DNA of 64,000 bases from Myxococcales bacterium (lineage in GTDB: Bacteria > Myxococcota_A > Bradymonadia > UBA7976 > UBA1532), in the NCBI GenBank assembly GCA_009692505.1, contig SHZC01000001.1, positions 1-64,000 on the forward strand. Direction: 5' to 3'. Below the pieces are notes generated by a model. It saw only the letters and a list, made by a program, of their open reading frames with translations. It was not told where the DNA came from and made no database searches. Made by a program: the position numbers and the translations under genes. How positions within the stretch are numbered: the first letter of the stretch is position 1; each line of letters begins with the position of its first letter. Of this stretch, positions 17,345-26,382 are shown in pieces.

Positions 17345-20206
17345 ATGTCCGTATCCCCTTGGCAGAGGCTCGTTGACGACGGTTTGGTTTCGGCCGAGGA
17401 ACTGCGACGGGCGGAGCTGCGTCTGGGGTCCAGAGGCGGGGCCTTCGACTCGGCCCTCCTGGAGTCGGCCTCTCTTGATGGCGAGCGCCGTCGACGCCTG
17501 ACCTCCGCGCTGGTGTCCTTGCTTGGGCGGCCACTGGCGACCGACGCCGAACTCGCCGCTGCTCCCGCGGATGGCCTCTCCGAGCTGCCGCGGGCCGACG
17601 TATTGACCTACGCCTTGGTCCCCCTCTCGGTGCGAGAGCGGCCCTTCGTCGTCGCCGCGCCTGCCCTGCCCGTAGACACGCTGGCCTTGATCGCCGCCCG
17701 CACCGGGGGCCCCGTCGAGTGGCGCTTCGCGCTCGAGCTTGAGCTGCGCCGGACCCTCTCTCGACTTGAGTCTTCGCCCCTCGCCCCCCGCTTCGAAGCG
17801 CTCGAGGACGAGCTGGCGACCGTGGTCCCGGCCTCGCCTCTCGGGATCCTGAGGCGCTCGCTTCGGGATATCGACAGCGCTTGGGCGGACACTGGCCATG
17901 CGCACGGGCTCCCGCTGAGGTCGCTCGCCAAAGACGCCGTCGGCCACCCGGCGAGCCGCGATTGGGTGACGGAGACGCTCGACCGTTTGGCGTCGTCTCG
18001 GCTCGAGACCGAGTGGTCAAGTTTGTTGACGACTATCACGCTGCCCGGACTCGACGCGGTGATGTTCTTCCGCGTCCACGGCGACCAGCTCCTCGGGATC
18101 GCCGGCTCGGAGACCGGGCGCCCGATGGACCGCCTCCCCGGGCTCGAGGTGCCGACCGAGACCGTGTCCGTCCTCGGTCGGGCCGCCACGCGAGGCGCGA
18201 CCCGCTGCGGTCGTTACCGAACCGACGTGGCCTTTGCCAGGGTCTATTCCGCGCTCGGCCGCGCCGCCCCGGTGGACGTGCTCGTCACGCCCGTGAGCCG
18301 CGGTGGGCGGGTCATCGGCGTCGTCCTCGGGGACCACGCGACCCACGCCATCGCGCCTTCGACCGCCAGCGACATGCGACGACTCCTGGTCGGGCTCGCC
18401 GACAGCTGGCCGACCGAATTCGCCCGGATCTCGCTCCCGCAGCTCCCCGCCGAGGCTGCGCCCGAAGAAGAGCGCGCGACCATGGAGCACTTCGAATCTC
18501 CAAGGTCCGACGAGGCTCGGCGGGCCACGATGCGCGAGACGATTCCCCTCCTCGGGCTCCAGAAGGACAGCGTGCTTCGACCGCTCCGCACCGACTTCTC
18601 CGCCAGCCTCTCGCCGAACCGGACCGGCGTCGAACCCACCTCCGGATATTCGACGCTGGCTGGGATGTCGCCCATTCGACCGACGGTCCCGGACGGTTAT
18701 GAAATGGTCGACCCGAGCGAGACCACTCGAATGTGGCGGGACCCGATCACGGTGCCCTCGCTCCCGGCCATTGCGCCTGAGGGCGAGTGGCCTGAGACGA
18801 CCCAAGAGCTGCGCCCGATGGGGCTCTCGGAGTTGGCGAGCGCGCTGAAGGCGGAGAGATCGTCGACGACACGAGAGGCCCCCGCCTGTATAGCCCCGCA
18901 CGAGGACGTCGCTCGGCCCCTTTCGGTCAGGCCTTACCTCATAGATGCCCTCCGGCTCGACCAGATGGAGACGCACAGCGCGCTCGCGCGAATCGCCACG
19001 CTGCCCGCGCCGTTGCCGCTGGTCGCCACGCCGAGTGGTTCGTATGACCCTGCGGTCGAGGGGCACCCGATCATCAGCCGGGGCCGCTACCGCTTGGGTT
19101 CGGCCACGCACGACCTCCCCGTCCCTGCCGTCGCGGCCCTTCGCACGGGGCATCTGGACCCAGCCACCGAGGTCGACTTGCCCGCCTTGCGCTTCGTGCG
19201 GGGAGGCGGAGACGCGGCCGGCGTCGTTGGGCCGACCTTCAAGTCCGAGGCCTTCGCTCGCGAGCGCGGCCTGCCCGTCAGCCCAATGAGTGATGACGAC
19301 GTTGGGGCGGCCGTACGCCACCTCCAGCGGAGCGAAGCCCCCGTCGTGCTTTCGGCCATTGAGACCCTCCTGGCCGCCGGAGAGGCGGGCCTAGACGCCC
19401 TCGTGCGGGTCTTCCCCGGGCCGCTCGTCGTCGACAGGTTCGCGCACCCGCCGGGCCGTCCCCCAGTCGAGGAGCACGGCGGCGTCTTGCGAGCCCTGAC
19501 ACACTTCAGCACCCTCGGTGAGGACAGCATCGCGACGCTCTGCGTCGACAGCATCGCGACGCTCTGCGTCGACCGCATCGAGGCCCTGTGCGCTGACGTC
19601 TCGCCGGAGATTCGTTACTACGCCGTCTTTCTTTTCAGCGCGATTCGCAGCCCGCGCTCCGTGCCGCTGATCGTTGAGCGGGCCCACGACGCGGACTCGG
19701 CGGTGCGCGACATCACGCTCTTTGTCCTCGGTCAGTATCGGGGCACGCCGGCCTTCGACTCGGCCGTCGAGCTCCTTCGGGCGGCGCTGCGCGATGGGCC
19801 TCTGCGTCACCGACGGCTGGTCATCGAGGCCGTCAGCCGCCTCCGCATCGCCGCGAGCATCCCTGAGCTCTGCGACCTGCTCGGAGAGAAGAACCAGGGC
19901 CTGTACGACGGCGTCTATCGAGCGCTCTGCGAGATCACGCGCGCCGACCTGGGCCTCGACGCCTGGAAGTGGATGCGGTGGTACGAGCGACACCGCGCGC
20001 GCCCCCGGGTCGAGTGGTTGCTCGACGGTCTGGTCTCCGAGCAGCGGGCGATTCGAGCCGGGGCCCTCTCGGAGCTCCGGAAGCTCACCCACCAGAACTA
20101 CGGCTTCGTCGTCGACGCGCCCCCCGCCGAGCGCCGCTACGCCCATGAACGTTGGGTCCGCTGGTGGAGCGAGACCGGGCACAAGCGCTTCAGCGACTAC
20201 GAATAG
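17345..20206 (+). CDS. GspE-N/MshEN-like and HEAT-repeat protein
   Basis: The 953-residue protein has no signal peptide. Residues 1-150 follow the GspE/PilB N-terminal pattern: a helix (WQRLVDDGLVSAEELRRAEL), GGAFDSALLESASLD, LLGRPLATDAELAA, then VPLSVRERPFVVAAPALP. About residues 205-360 may be a GAF-like sensor (DAVMFFRVHGDQLLGIAGSETG...RVIGVVLGD). A long disordered Pro/Glu/Thr stretch follows. Residues 700-900 are HEAT-like repeats (SPEIRYYAVFLFSAIRSPRSVPLIVERAHDADSAVRDITLFVLGQY). No ATPase domain follows, unlike true GspE. A regulatory or scaffold role is inferred. GGAG at 17335-17338 supports the start. An exact 24-bp duplication lies at 19523-19570. Confidence 0.7.
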   Translation: MSVSPWQRLVDDGLVSAEELRRAELRLGSRGGAFDSALLESASLDGERRRRLTSALVSLLGRPLATDAELAAAPADGLSELPRADVLTYALVPLSVRERPFVVAAPALPVDTLALIAARTGGPVEWRFALELELRRTLSRLESSPLAPRFEALEDELATVVPASPLGILRRSLRDIDSAWADTGHAHGLPLRSLAKDAVGHPASRDWVTETLDRLASSRLETEWSSLLTTITLPGLDAVMFFRVHGDQLLGIAGSETGRPMDRLPGLEVPTETVSVLGRAATRGATRCGRYRTDVAFARVYSALGRAAPVDVLVTPVSRGGRVIGVVLGDHATHAIAPSTASDMRRLLVGLADSWPTEFARISLPQLPAEAAPEEERATMEHFESPRSDEARRATMRETIPLLGLQKDSVLRPLRTDFSASLSPNRTGVEPTSGYSTLAGMSPIRPTVPDGYEMVDPSETTRMWRDPITVPSLPAIAPEGEWPETTQELRPMGLSELASALKAERSSTTREAPACIAPHEDVARPLSVRPYLIDALRLDQMETHSALARIATLPAPLPLVATPSGSYDPAVEGHPIISRGRYRLGSATHDLPVPAVAALRTGHLDPATEVDLPALRFVRGGGDAAGVVGPTFKSEAFARERGLPVSPMSDDDVGAAVRHLQRSEAPVVLSAIETLLAAGEAGLDALVRVFPGPLVVDRFAHPPGRPPVEEHGGVLRALTHFSTLGEDSIATLCVDSIATLCVDRIEALCADVSPEIRYYAVFLFSAIRSPRSVPLIVERAHDADSAVRDITLFVLGQYRGTPAFDSAVELLRAALRDGPLRHRRLVIEAVSRLRIAASIPELCDLLGEKNQGLYDGVYRALCEITRADLGLDAWKWMRWYERHRARPRVEWLLDGLVSEQRAIRAGALSELRKLTHQNYGFVVDAPPAERRYAHERWVRWWSETGHKRFSDYE
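19523..19570 (+). repeat. Exact 24-bp tandem duplication inside the HEAT protein gene
   Basis: Two identical 24-bp copies at 19523-19546 and 19547-19570 each encode DSIATLCV; the next 24 bases are a diverged copy encoding DRIEALCA. The frame is kept. This adds eight residues just before the first clear HEAT helix pair. The perfect identity against a diverged third copy suggests a recent event. Confidence 0.95.
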
Positions 20207-20222
20207 GGCGCGCCAGCCTCGA

Positions 20223-20251
20223 TTGACGCGCCTCGCGCATGAGGCTAAAAG
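20223..20251 (+). promoter_or_regulatory. Predicted sigma-70-type promoter for the ctaB operon
   Basis: TTGACG (20223-20228) and TAAAAG (20246-20251) are separated by exactly 17 bases, in the 110-base gap between the HEAT gene and ctaB. It would give a leader of about 60 bases before ATG 20317. The downstream genes overlap or abut one another, so this would drive all four. Confidence 0.5.
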
Positions 20252-20316
20252 GGCGCCCGCCAGAGAGGGCCGCCCCGAGGGCCGCAGCGAGTTGCCATGA
20301 GAGGTCGAGTCAACGC

Positions 20317-21207
20317 ATGAACGAGACCGCCGTTTACGGCCCCGTCCGCCTCCGGGATCTCGTCGCGTTATCGAAGCCGAGCGTGACCCTGCTGGTGATC
20401 ATAACAACTGCCGGCGGCCTCTGGCTGGCGCCGGGCACCTTGTCCCTGCTCACGCTCGTTGCGACCCTCCTCGGGACGGTCCTTATCGTGGCGTCGGCCA
20501 ATACGCTCAACTGCTGGCTGGAGCGCGACTCCGATCGGCACATGTCGCGCACGCGGAATCGACCGCTGCCGGCGGGTCGGTTGGACCCCAAGGTCGCGCT
20601 GATCTTCGGATTCGTGCTCGCGGTCGTCTCGATCCCCATCTTGGCGGTCTACGTCAACCCGCTCACGGCCATTCTCGCCGCCCTCGCGCTCGTCAGCTAC
20701 GTCGGCTTGTATACGCCCTTGAAGCGCATCGGGCCGGTGGCGCTCATCGTCGGCTCGTTCCCCGGGGCGATGCCCCCGCTCATGGGGTGGACAGCCGTGA
20801 CGGGCGGGGCTGAGTGGCCCGGCCTCGTCTTGTTCGGCATCCTCTTCGTCTGGCAAATCCCGCACTTCCTCGCCATCGCCTTGTACCGCGAAGAGGAATA
20901 TGCGCGCGCCGGCATCAAGACCCTGCCGAACGTCAGGGGTGCCCGAGTGACGAAGTGGCACGCGCTCCTCTGGTCGTTCGCGCTCGTACCCGTCAGCCTC
21001 GCGCTCTACCCGCTCGGCATCGCCGGGCCAATCTACGCGGCGACGGCCGTGGCGCTCGACGTGGGCTTCTTGGCCTTCGCCTTCGCCGGCTTCCGCGCCC
21101 GGAGCGATGAGGTCTGGGCCCGCTCGTTTTTCCTCTACACGCTCCTCTACCTGACCGTGCTCTTCGCGGTCCTCGTCATTGATGCGGGGCCCGTTCATGG
21201 CGCATGA
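20317..21207 (+). CDS. ctaB: Protoheme IX farnesyltransferase (heme O synthase)
   Basis: CtaB adds a farnesyl group to heme b to make heme O for haem-copper oxidases, in the inner membrane. The 296-residue length is typical. The UbiA-fold Asp-rich motif is present as NCWLERDSDRHMSRTRNRPLP (from about residue 62), followed by about eight hydrophobic helices. The second polar motif is WQIPHFLAIALYREEEYARAGIKTLP. The start ATG 20317 (MNETAVYGPVRLRDLVAL) fits family alignments better than the upstream in-frame ATG. No ctaA or oxidase subunit gene is in the window. Its 3' end overlaps the ABC ATPase gene. Confidence 0.95.
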   Translation: MNETAVYGPVRLRDLVALSKPSVTLLVIITTAGGLWLAPGTLSLLTLVATLLGTVLIVASANTLNCWLERDSDRHMSRTRNRPLPAGRLDPKVALIFGFVLAVVSIPILAVYVNPLTAILAALALVSYVGLYTPLKRIGPVALIVGSFPGAMPPLMGWTAVTGGAEWPGLVLFGILFVWQIPHFLAIALYREEEYARAGIKTLPNVRGARVTKWHALLWSFALVPVSLALYPLGIAGPIYAATAVALDVGFLAFAFAGFRARSDEVWARSFFLYTLLYLTVLFAVLVIDAGPVHGA

Positions 21208-22153
21208 AGTTCAGACCTCACCTCATCTCTCCGTCGACGGGCTCGTGGTTCGATTTGGGAAGCGGACGGCGCTCGACGGCGTCTCCTTCGACGTCCATCG
21301 TGGCGAGATCTTCGGGCTTCTTGGGCCCAACGGATCGGGCAAGAGCACGACATTCCATGTCCTGACGGGTCTGCTCGGCGCGGCCTCCGGGCAGGTTCGG
21401 CTCGACGGTGTGGCCATCGAGCCGACGGAGCGCGCGCTACGCCGTCAGATGGGCGTGGTCTTCCAGGCCGCGGGTCTGGATCCCCACCTCACCTGTCGCG
21501 AAAACCTCCGCTGCGCCGCGCGCCTTCATCGGGTCCCGTCGTCTGATCGCGAGCCTCGCATCGACGAACTGCTCGATTTCGCCGAGCTCAGCGACCGCGG
21601 ACATGAGCGGGTCAAGACGCTGTCGGGCGGGATGAAGCGACGGCTGGAGATCGCCCGCGCGCTCGTTCACCGGCCGAGGCTGCTCGTGCTCGATGAGCCG
21701 ACGGTGGGTCTGGACGAGGCGTCCTTCGAGCGGACGTGGGAGCGGCTCCTTGCCCTTCGCCAGCGTGAAGGCGTGACGCTCCTGCTCACCACCCACCGCC
21801 CCGAGGAGGCGGCCCGCTGCGATCGTCTCGCGCTGCTGGACCAAGGCAAGGTGCTCGCCATTGATACGCCGGAGAAGTTCAAGGCCGCGATCTCGGGCGA
21901 CATTATCACGCTCGTGGGTAAGGCCCCGGATGAGCTCGCAGAGGTGCTCCTCTCGCGCTTCTCGCTGACCGCGCGTCGGACCGATGAGGGCGTCGTCGTC
22001 GTCGTGGACCGCGGGCACGAGTGGATCCCGAGGCTCGTGGAGGCCCTGCCCTACGGCCGACTGTCCTCAGTCAGCCTCAAACGACCCTCCATGGCCGACG
22101 TCTTCCTGAAGCTGTCGGGCCGCACGCTGTTTGATCTTCCGGGGTCCGTATGA
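21197..22153 (+). CDS. ABC transporter ATP-binding protein (ABC-2/NodI-like)
   Basis: The 318-residue ATPase has Walker A GPNGSGKST (about residue 43), a Q-loop (VVFQAAGLDP), signature LSGGMKRRLEIARAL (about 144), Walker B LLVLDEPTVGLD (about 162) and the switch His in LLTTHRPEEA. The C-terminal ~90 residues form the small extra domain common in ABC-2 exporter ATPases. ATG 21197 overlaps the ctaB stop by 11 bases; ATG 21182 and TTG 21179 are alternative starts. It is partnered with the permease that follows through an ATGA overlap. The substrate is unknown. The position next to ctaB and DUF420 suggests a link with cytochrome biogenesis, which is inference. Confidence 0.9.
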   Translation: MAHEVQTSPHLSVDGLVVRFGKRTALDGVSFDVHRGEIFGLLGPNGSGKSTTFHVLTGLLGAASGQVRLDGVAIEPTERALRRQMGVVFQAAGLDPHLTCRENLRCAARLHRVPSSDREPRIDELLDFAELSDRGHERVKTLSGGMKRRLEIARALVHRPRLLVLDEPTVGLDEASFERTWERLLALRQREGVTLLLTTHRPEEAARCDRLALLDQGKVLAIDTPEKFKAAISGDIITLVGKAPDELAEVLLSRFSLTARRTDEGVVVVVDRGHEWIPRLVEALPYGRLSSVSLKRPSMADVFLKLSGRTLFDLPGSV

Positions 22154-22968
22154 GCCACTTCGCCCAAAAAATCGCCCACAACTTCGCCGATGACCTCGCG
22201 ACCGTCTCGGTCCTCTGGCAGCGCGATCTGCTCCGTTTCCTGCGCCAGCCCTCCCGCCTCGTCGGGGCGCTGATGCAGCCGCTCGTGTTCTGGTTCGTGA
22301 TCGGCGGCGGCCTGGCCTCCACGTTCCGGTTCGGCGCCGAGCCGGGCGTCGGTTATATGCAGTACTTCTTCCCGGGCATCGTCGTGATGATGGTCCTCTT
22401 CGCCAGCATCTTCGGGACGATCACGGTCATCGAGGACCGGCACGCCGGCTTCCTCCAGTCGGTGCTCGTCGCGCCCGGATCACGCACGGCGGTCGTCATC
22501 GGGAAGAGCCTCGGCGTCTCGAGTGTCGGGCTGCTCCAGGCCACCGCGTTCCTGCTGCTCGCCCCGGTGGGTGGGTTTGGCTTCGCTCAGATTGACTGGC
22601 TCGTCCTCGCGTCGTTCCTCGTCGTCGGCGCGGTCGGGCTGTCGTCGTTCGGCTTCGCCCTCGCCTGGCTGACCGACAGCTCTCAGGCCTACCACGCCGT
22701 AATGAGCATCCTGCTCCTGCCCATGTGGATCCTGTCCGGCGCGATGTTCCCCCCGAGCGACGACCACCCGGTCTTGCAGACGCTCATGCACTACAACCCC
22801 ATGAGCTACATGGTCAGCGGGGTCCGGCACGCCCTGCACGCCTCCGACATCAACGGCGCGAGCTGGACAACATTGTCAGGTAGCTTGACGATCGACTTCA
22901 TCTGGGTCTTCGTCTTCGCGGCCTTCTCTGTCGCCGCCGCCACGATCTTGATACACCGACGCCGATGA
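22150..22968 (+). CDS. ABC-2 type transporter permease
   Basis: The 272-residue inner-membrane protein has about six hydrophobic segments, beginning with an amphipathic cytoplasmic helix (LWQRDLLRFLRQPSRLVGALMQPLVFWFVIGGG). The ABC-2 pattern is clear: FFPGIVVMMVLFASIFG, DRHAGFLQSVLVAPGSR, LLLPMWILSGAMFPPSD and HYNPMSYMVSGVR. It forms an exporter with the ATPase gene it overlaps by ATGA, and it overlaps the DUF420 gene by ATGA downstream. Confidence 0.92.
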   Translation: MSHFAQKIAHNFADDLATVSVLWQRDLLRFLRQPSRLVGALMQPLVFWFVIGGGLASTFRFGAEPGVGYMQYFFPGIVVMMVLFASIFGTITVIEDRHAGFLQSVLVAPGSRTAVVIGKSLGVSSVGLLQATAFLLLAPVGGFGFAQIDWLVLASFLVVGAVGLSSFGFALAWLTDSSQAYHAVMSILLLPMWILSGAMFPPSDDHPVLQTLMHYNPMSYMVSGVRHALHASDINGASWTTLSGSLTIDFIWVFVFAAFSVAAATILIHRRR

Positions 22969-23384
22969 ACGACGCGGTCCTCGCCCACATGGCCGCCGCC
23001 TGCAACCTCGTTGCGACGGTGCTGCTCATCCTCGGTCGCCTCGCCATCCGTCGTCGAGACGCTGTGCGGCACAAGCAGCTCATGCTCGCCGCCCTCGCGG
23101 TCAGCGCGGTCTTCCTCGTCGCCTACTTGAGCCGATGGGTCTTGTTCGAGCCCCGCAAGTTCGCCGGCGAAGGGCTCATTCGCGGCGTCTACTTCGCGAT
23201 CCTCGTTCCCCATATGGCGCTCGCCATCCTCGTCGCGCCGCTCGCGATCGGTGCGGCCATGCTCGCCCTCCGCGGGCGTCTGGAGGCCCACCGCCGGCTC
23301 GTCCGCTTCGCCTGGCCGATCTGGGTCTTCGTATCCGTCACCGGCGTGATCGTCTACGGCTTCCTCTACCACCTGCCGGTCTGA
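22965..23384 (+). CDS. DUF420 membrane protein (CtaM-like)
   Basis: The 139-residue protein has four hydrophobic helices. The family pattern is LNA/CNLVATVLLILGRLAIRRRDAVRHKQLML, AYLSRWVLF, IRGVYFAILVPHMALAILVAPL and HRRLVRFAWPIWVFVSVTGVIVYGFLY. The conserved His residues (HKQLM, PHMAL, HRRLVRF) match DUF420. Members are associated with cytochrome oxidase assembly (CtaM in Firmicutes), which agrees with ctaB three genes upstream. It overlaps the permease by ATGA and is the last gene of the unit. Only 27 bases separate it from the convergent barrel gene. Confidence 0.85.
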   Translation: MNDAVLAHMAAACNLVATVLLILGRLAIRRRDAVRHKQLMLAALAVSAVFLVAYLSRWVLFEPRKFAGEGLIRGVYFAILVPHMALAILVAPLAIGAAMLALRGRLEAHRRLVRFAWPIWVFVSVTGVIVYGFLYHLPV

Positions 23385-23411
23385 GCGGTCCAAAGTCACG
23401 CGCCGAGGCTG

Positions 23412-24800
23412 TCAGAAAATGAAGGCCGCCTGAAACGCCGCGGTGAAGTTCGTCGTCTCTTCCAGGCGCAGTCGATGGCCCACCGCGTCGACCGCCTTGA
23501 CGTAGGTGGGGTTCTGCTCGTTGGCGTCGTAGTTGTCGTCGAGCCGAGACTCGACGGTGCCCGAAGCGTCGAGGTCCTCGCCGACGTCCGCCGAGCTCAG
23601 GAAGTGCTCCGTGTCGTGGGCCAGGGACAACGTGGTCCCGAGCTTGAAGAAGCGCGAAGCATAGAAGCCGAGCCCGACGTGCCCGACGACCGTGACATAT
23701 TGCTCAACCGTGCCGAGCCCATCGAAGGGCTGCCCGGCCAGCTCGGACTTGCTGTCTGGGTTGAAGCACGCATGGTTTGCCCCAAGCTCCGGCAACGCTG
23801 CGACGCTCGGATCGCACGGCTGCCCGCCGCTCGCGAAGGCGTCGAAGAGCTCCCCGTAGTCGCGGCCCTCGGCGTGATATTGCGCGCCCAAGCCGACGTC
23901 GACGTAGAGCTTCAGCGAGCGGGGCGGGTGCTCGAACGGGATGATCTCCATGCCCATCTTGAAGCCCGCGACGATGCCCGGGCCGATGCGCTCCTGGGCG
24001 AAGTGGTAGTCCTTGAACAGCGAGCTGGCCGAGGGGAACGAGAACGTCGCGTCGAGGCCGGCGTAAGGCTCCACCCAACGGAGGCGGCGCGAGAGGGCCG
24101 TGCCGATCGTCAGCGCGTGGACCCCGCGTCCAACGCCCTGATTGCCCGCCCTCATCACCTCACCCGTCGGGAGCCGGTAGCCCAGCTCGACCGTCCAGGT
24201 GCCCCGCGCGTCGTCGCGCTCCTGCGAATAAGGCGACCATCGCAGCGCGAGTGCCATGTCCCCGAAGCCGGACCTCGAAGGCAGCTTGGGTGGCACATCG
24301 AAAACGTTCACCGGATCGACGGTCTGCTGCTCACCATTGACGATCTCGGTCCGGGGTCCCGGCGCGACGGTGCTGATCTCCTCGGTCACGGCCACGCCGC
24401 TCAGGCTCCCACCGTTGCCGGCGAACCGCACCTCAGAGGCGTCGTCGAGCACGACCGGCAGCTCCACCCTCAACTCAAGGTCGTGCCAGATGGAGAGTCG
24501 GAGACGCGGCGTCAGGACATGGGTCACGCGCTGGAAGCGGAGCTCCTTCGCGTTGACGCTCTTGCCCACGCCCGGCAGCGCGTTGGGGCAGGTGTCGGGC
24601 GTGGCGGCGGGATCGCAGTAGAACTCGCGGGTGATCTTCGCGCGCCGCAACGATCGGCCGTACTCGATCTCGACGTTCGCGTCGTAGGGATCGTTCACGT
24701 CGGCGGCGTCGATTACGTCGGTCAGCTCTGCCGCGGAGACCGCACCTGGGAGGCAAGACGCGCCAAGCAGGATCGCGAACGGGACGTGTCGATTGCGCAT
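23412..24800 (-). CDS. Predicted outer-membrane beta-barrel protein
   Basis: The 462-residue protein has a cleavable signal peptide (MRNRHVPFAILLGASCLPGAVSA). It then has many short amphipathic strands (VEIEYGRSLRRAKI, LRLSIWHDLELRVELPVVL, GTWTVELGYRLPTGEVM, KLYVDVGLGAQYH) and ends FTAAFQAAFIF, with the terminal Phe expected of a BAM-assembled barrel. I do not recognise the family. ATG 24800 follows GGGGAG by about seven bases. The NtrC-type regulator gene lies 48 bases upstream on the same strand, so co-transcription is possible. Confidence 0.7.
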   Translation of the reverse strand: MRNRHVPFAILLGASCLPGAVSAAELTDVIDAADVNDPYDANVEIEYGRSLRRAKITREFYCDPAATPDTCPNALPGVGKSVNAKELRFQRVTHVLTPRLRLSIWHDLELRVELPVVLDDASEVRFAGNGGSLSGVAVTEEISTVAPGPRTEIVNGEQQTVDPVNVFDVPPKLPSRSGFGDMALALRWSPYSQERDDARGTWTVELGYRLPTGEVMRAGNQGVGRGVHALTIGTALSRRLRWVEPYAGLDATFSFPSASSLFKDYHFAQERIGPGIVAGFKMGMEIIPFEHPPRSLKLYVDVGLGAQYHAEGRDYGELFDAFASGGQPCDPSVAALPELGANHACFNPDSKSELAGQPFDGLGTVEQYVTVVGHVGLGFYASRFFKLGTTLSLAHDTEHFLSSADVGEDLDASGTVESRLDDNYDANEQNPTYVKAVDAVGHRLRLEETTNFTAAFQAAFIF

Positions 24801-24848
24801 GGGTGTCTCCCCTAATGTGCCGGTGATCTGCCGAGTCGGCGCGGGACT

Positions 24849-26264
24849 CTACTTCTCGGTCTCCCGCAGCCCAAGTTCCTTCATCTTGATCTGAAGGCTC
24901 TTTCGCGAGATTTCGAGCATACGCGCCGCTCGCGTCACGTTGCCGCCGGTCTCGCCGAGCGCCCGCTCGATCATCTCGCGCTCGACGGCTTGGGTCGTGC
25001 GTCGGACGACGTCTTTCAAGGCGGTCACCCCGACCGGGGCGATGGGCCCCGACCAAGGCGATTGCCCGCCTAACCGACCCGTGAGCTCCGCGGGAAGATC
25101 CGCCGCCCGGATTCGGGGTCCATCGCTGAAGAGCAACGTCCGCTCGACGACGTTCTCCAACTCCCGAATGTTGCCCGGCCACGTGTACCGGGACAGGAGC
25201 TCGAGCGCCTCGTCATCGAAGCCCTCGATGTTCGGCTTGGCGAGCCGCTGCGTGTACTTCTGAAGGAGGTGGGCGACGAGCGCGGGGATATCGGCCGTGC
25301 GGTCGCGGAGCGGGGGCAGCGGGATCGGGACGACGTTGAGGCGGTAGAACAAGTCCTCGCGGAAGCGGCCCTCGGCGACCGCCTTCGCCAGATCCCGGTT
25401 GGTCGCCGCGATGAGGCGGACGTCGACGTGCCGCGTGCTCACGCCCCCAACCCGCTCAAACTCCCGCTCTTGAATCGCCCGGAGCAGCTTGACCTGCATC
25501 TCCGTCGAGACCTCACCGATCTCGTCGAGGAAGAGCGTGCCCGTGTGCGCGAGCTCGAACCGACCCGGCTTGCTGCTCACGGCCCCCGTGAACGCCCCGC
25601 GCTCGTAGCCGAAGAGCTCCGACTCGATGAGCGTGTCCGGGATCGCCGCGCAGTTCACCTTAATGAAGGGTCGCCCCGCGCGCGGGGAGTGCTCGTGCAG
25701 GGCCTTGGCGACCAGCTCCTTGCCGGTGCCACTCTCGCCGGTGATGAGGGCTGTGGACGGGGTCGAGGCGACCTTCTCGACGATCTCGAAGACCCGCTGC
25801 ATGGCGATGGATGTGCCGATGATCCCGAAGCGACCGTGACCCTCCCGTGCCGGCAAGGGCCCGGACTCGGCGCGAGCGAGCTGTCGGGTCCGCACGGCCT
25901 TGGCCACGACGCGGAGCAACATGTCGATGTCGTGTGGCTTCTCGATGAAGTCAAACGCGCCGAGCTTCACGGCCTCGACCGCGGTGTCGATGCTCCCGTG
26001 GGCCGTGAGCATGATCACCGGCAGGCCCGGCCAACGCTGGGCGATACGCCGCAACAGCGTGAGGCCGTCCATGGGGGCCATTCGCAGATCGGTGAGCACC
26101 GCCGCGAACTCCTCCTCGTCAAGGAGATGGAGCGCGTCGCCACCATCCTCAGCGGTCTCGACGACGTAGCCCGCGCGCTCGAGCTGTCTCTGAAGCACCT
26201 TACGCAAGTTGGCCTCATCGTCGACGACGAGGATGCTCTCGGAGGTGGCGGACTTAAGTGGCAT
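24849..26264 (-). CDS. NtrC-family sigma-54-dependent response regulator
   Basis: The 471-residue protein has all three NtrC parts. The receiver (residues 10-122) carries acidic DDE, phospho-acceptor Asp59 in LTDLRM, and the conserved Lys in FIEKP. The AAA+ domain has Walker A GESGTGKE, an intact GAFTGA loop for sigma-54 contact, Walker B TLFLDEIG, and [11 protein letters not shown]. The C-terminal Fis-type HTH is [24 protein letters not shown]. It should activate sigma-54 promoters when phosphorylated. No histidine kinase gene is in the window, and I saw no good -24/-12 element nearby. ATG 26264 was chosen because the receiver domain begins there. Confidence 0.95.
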   Translation of the reverse strand: MPLKSATSESILVVDDEANLRKVLQRQLERAGYVVETAEDGGDALHLLDEEEFAAVLTDLRMAPMDGLTLLRRIAQRWPGLPVIMLTAHGSIDTAVEAVKLGAFDFIEKPHDIDMLLRVVAKAVRTRQLARAESGPLPAREGHGRFGIIGTSIAMQRVFEIVEKVASTPSTALITGESGTGKELVAKALHEHSPRAGRPFIKVNCAAIPDTLIESELFGYERGAFTGAVSSKPGRFELAHTGTLFLDEIGEVSTEMQVKLLRAIQEREFERVGGVSTRHVDVRLIAATNRDLAKAVAEGRFREDLFYRLNVVPIPLPPLRDRTADIPALVAHLLQKYTQRLAKPNIEGFDDEALELLSRYTWPGNIRELENVVERTLLFSDGPRIRAADLPAELTGRLGGQSPWSGPIAPVGVTALKDVVRRTTQAVEREMIERALGETGGNVTRAARMLEISRKSLQIKMKELGLRETEK

Positions 26265-26382
26265 GGGCAGTCGTGCGGAGGTCGCAGGCCGACGTAGCCC
26301 AGACGTGGGCCTAAGCGCAAGCGGAGGAAGGGCCAAGCGCGGACGGCGGGCCGACCTCCCAAGCGTGTTAGCCTCGGCGGCC

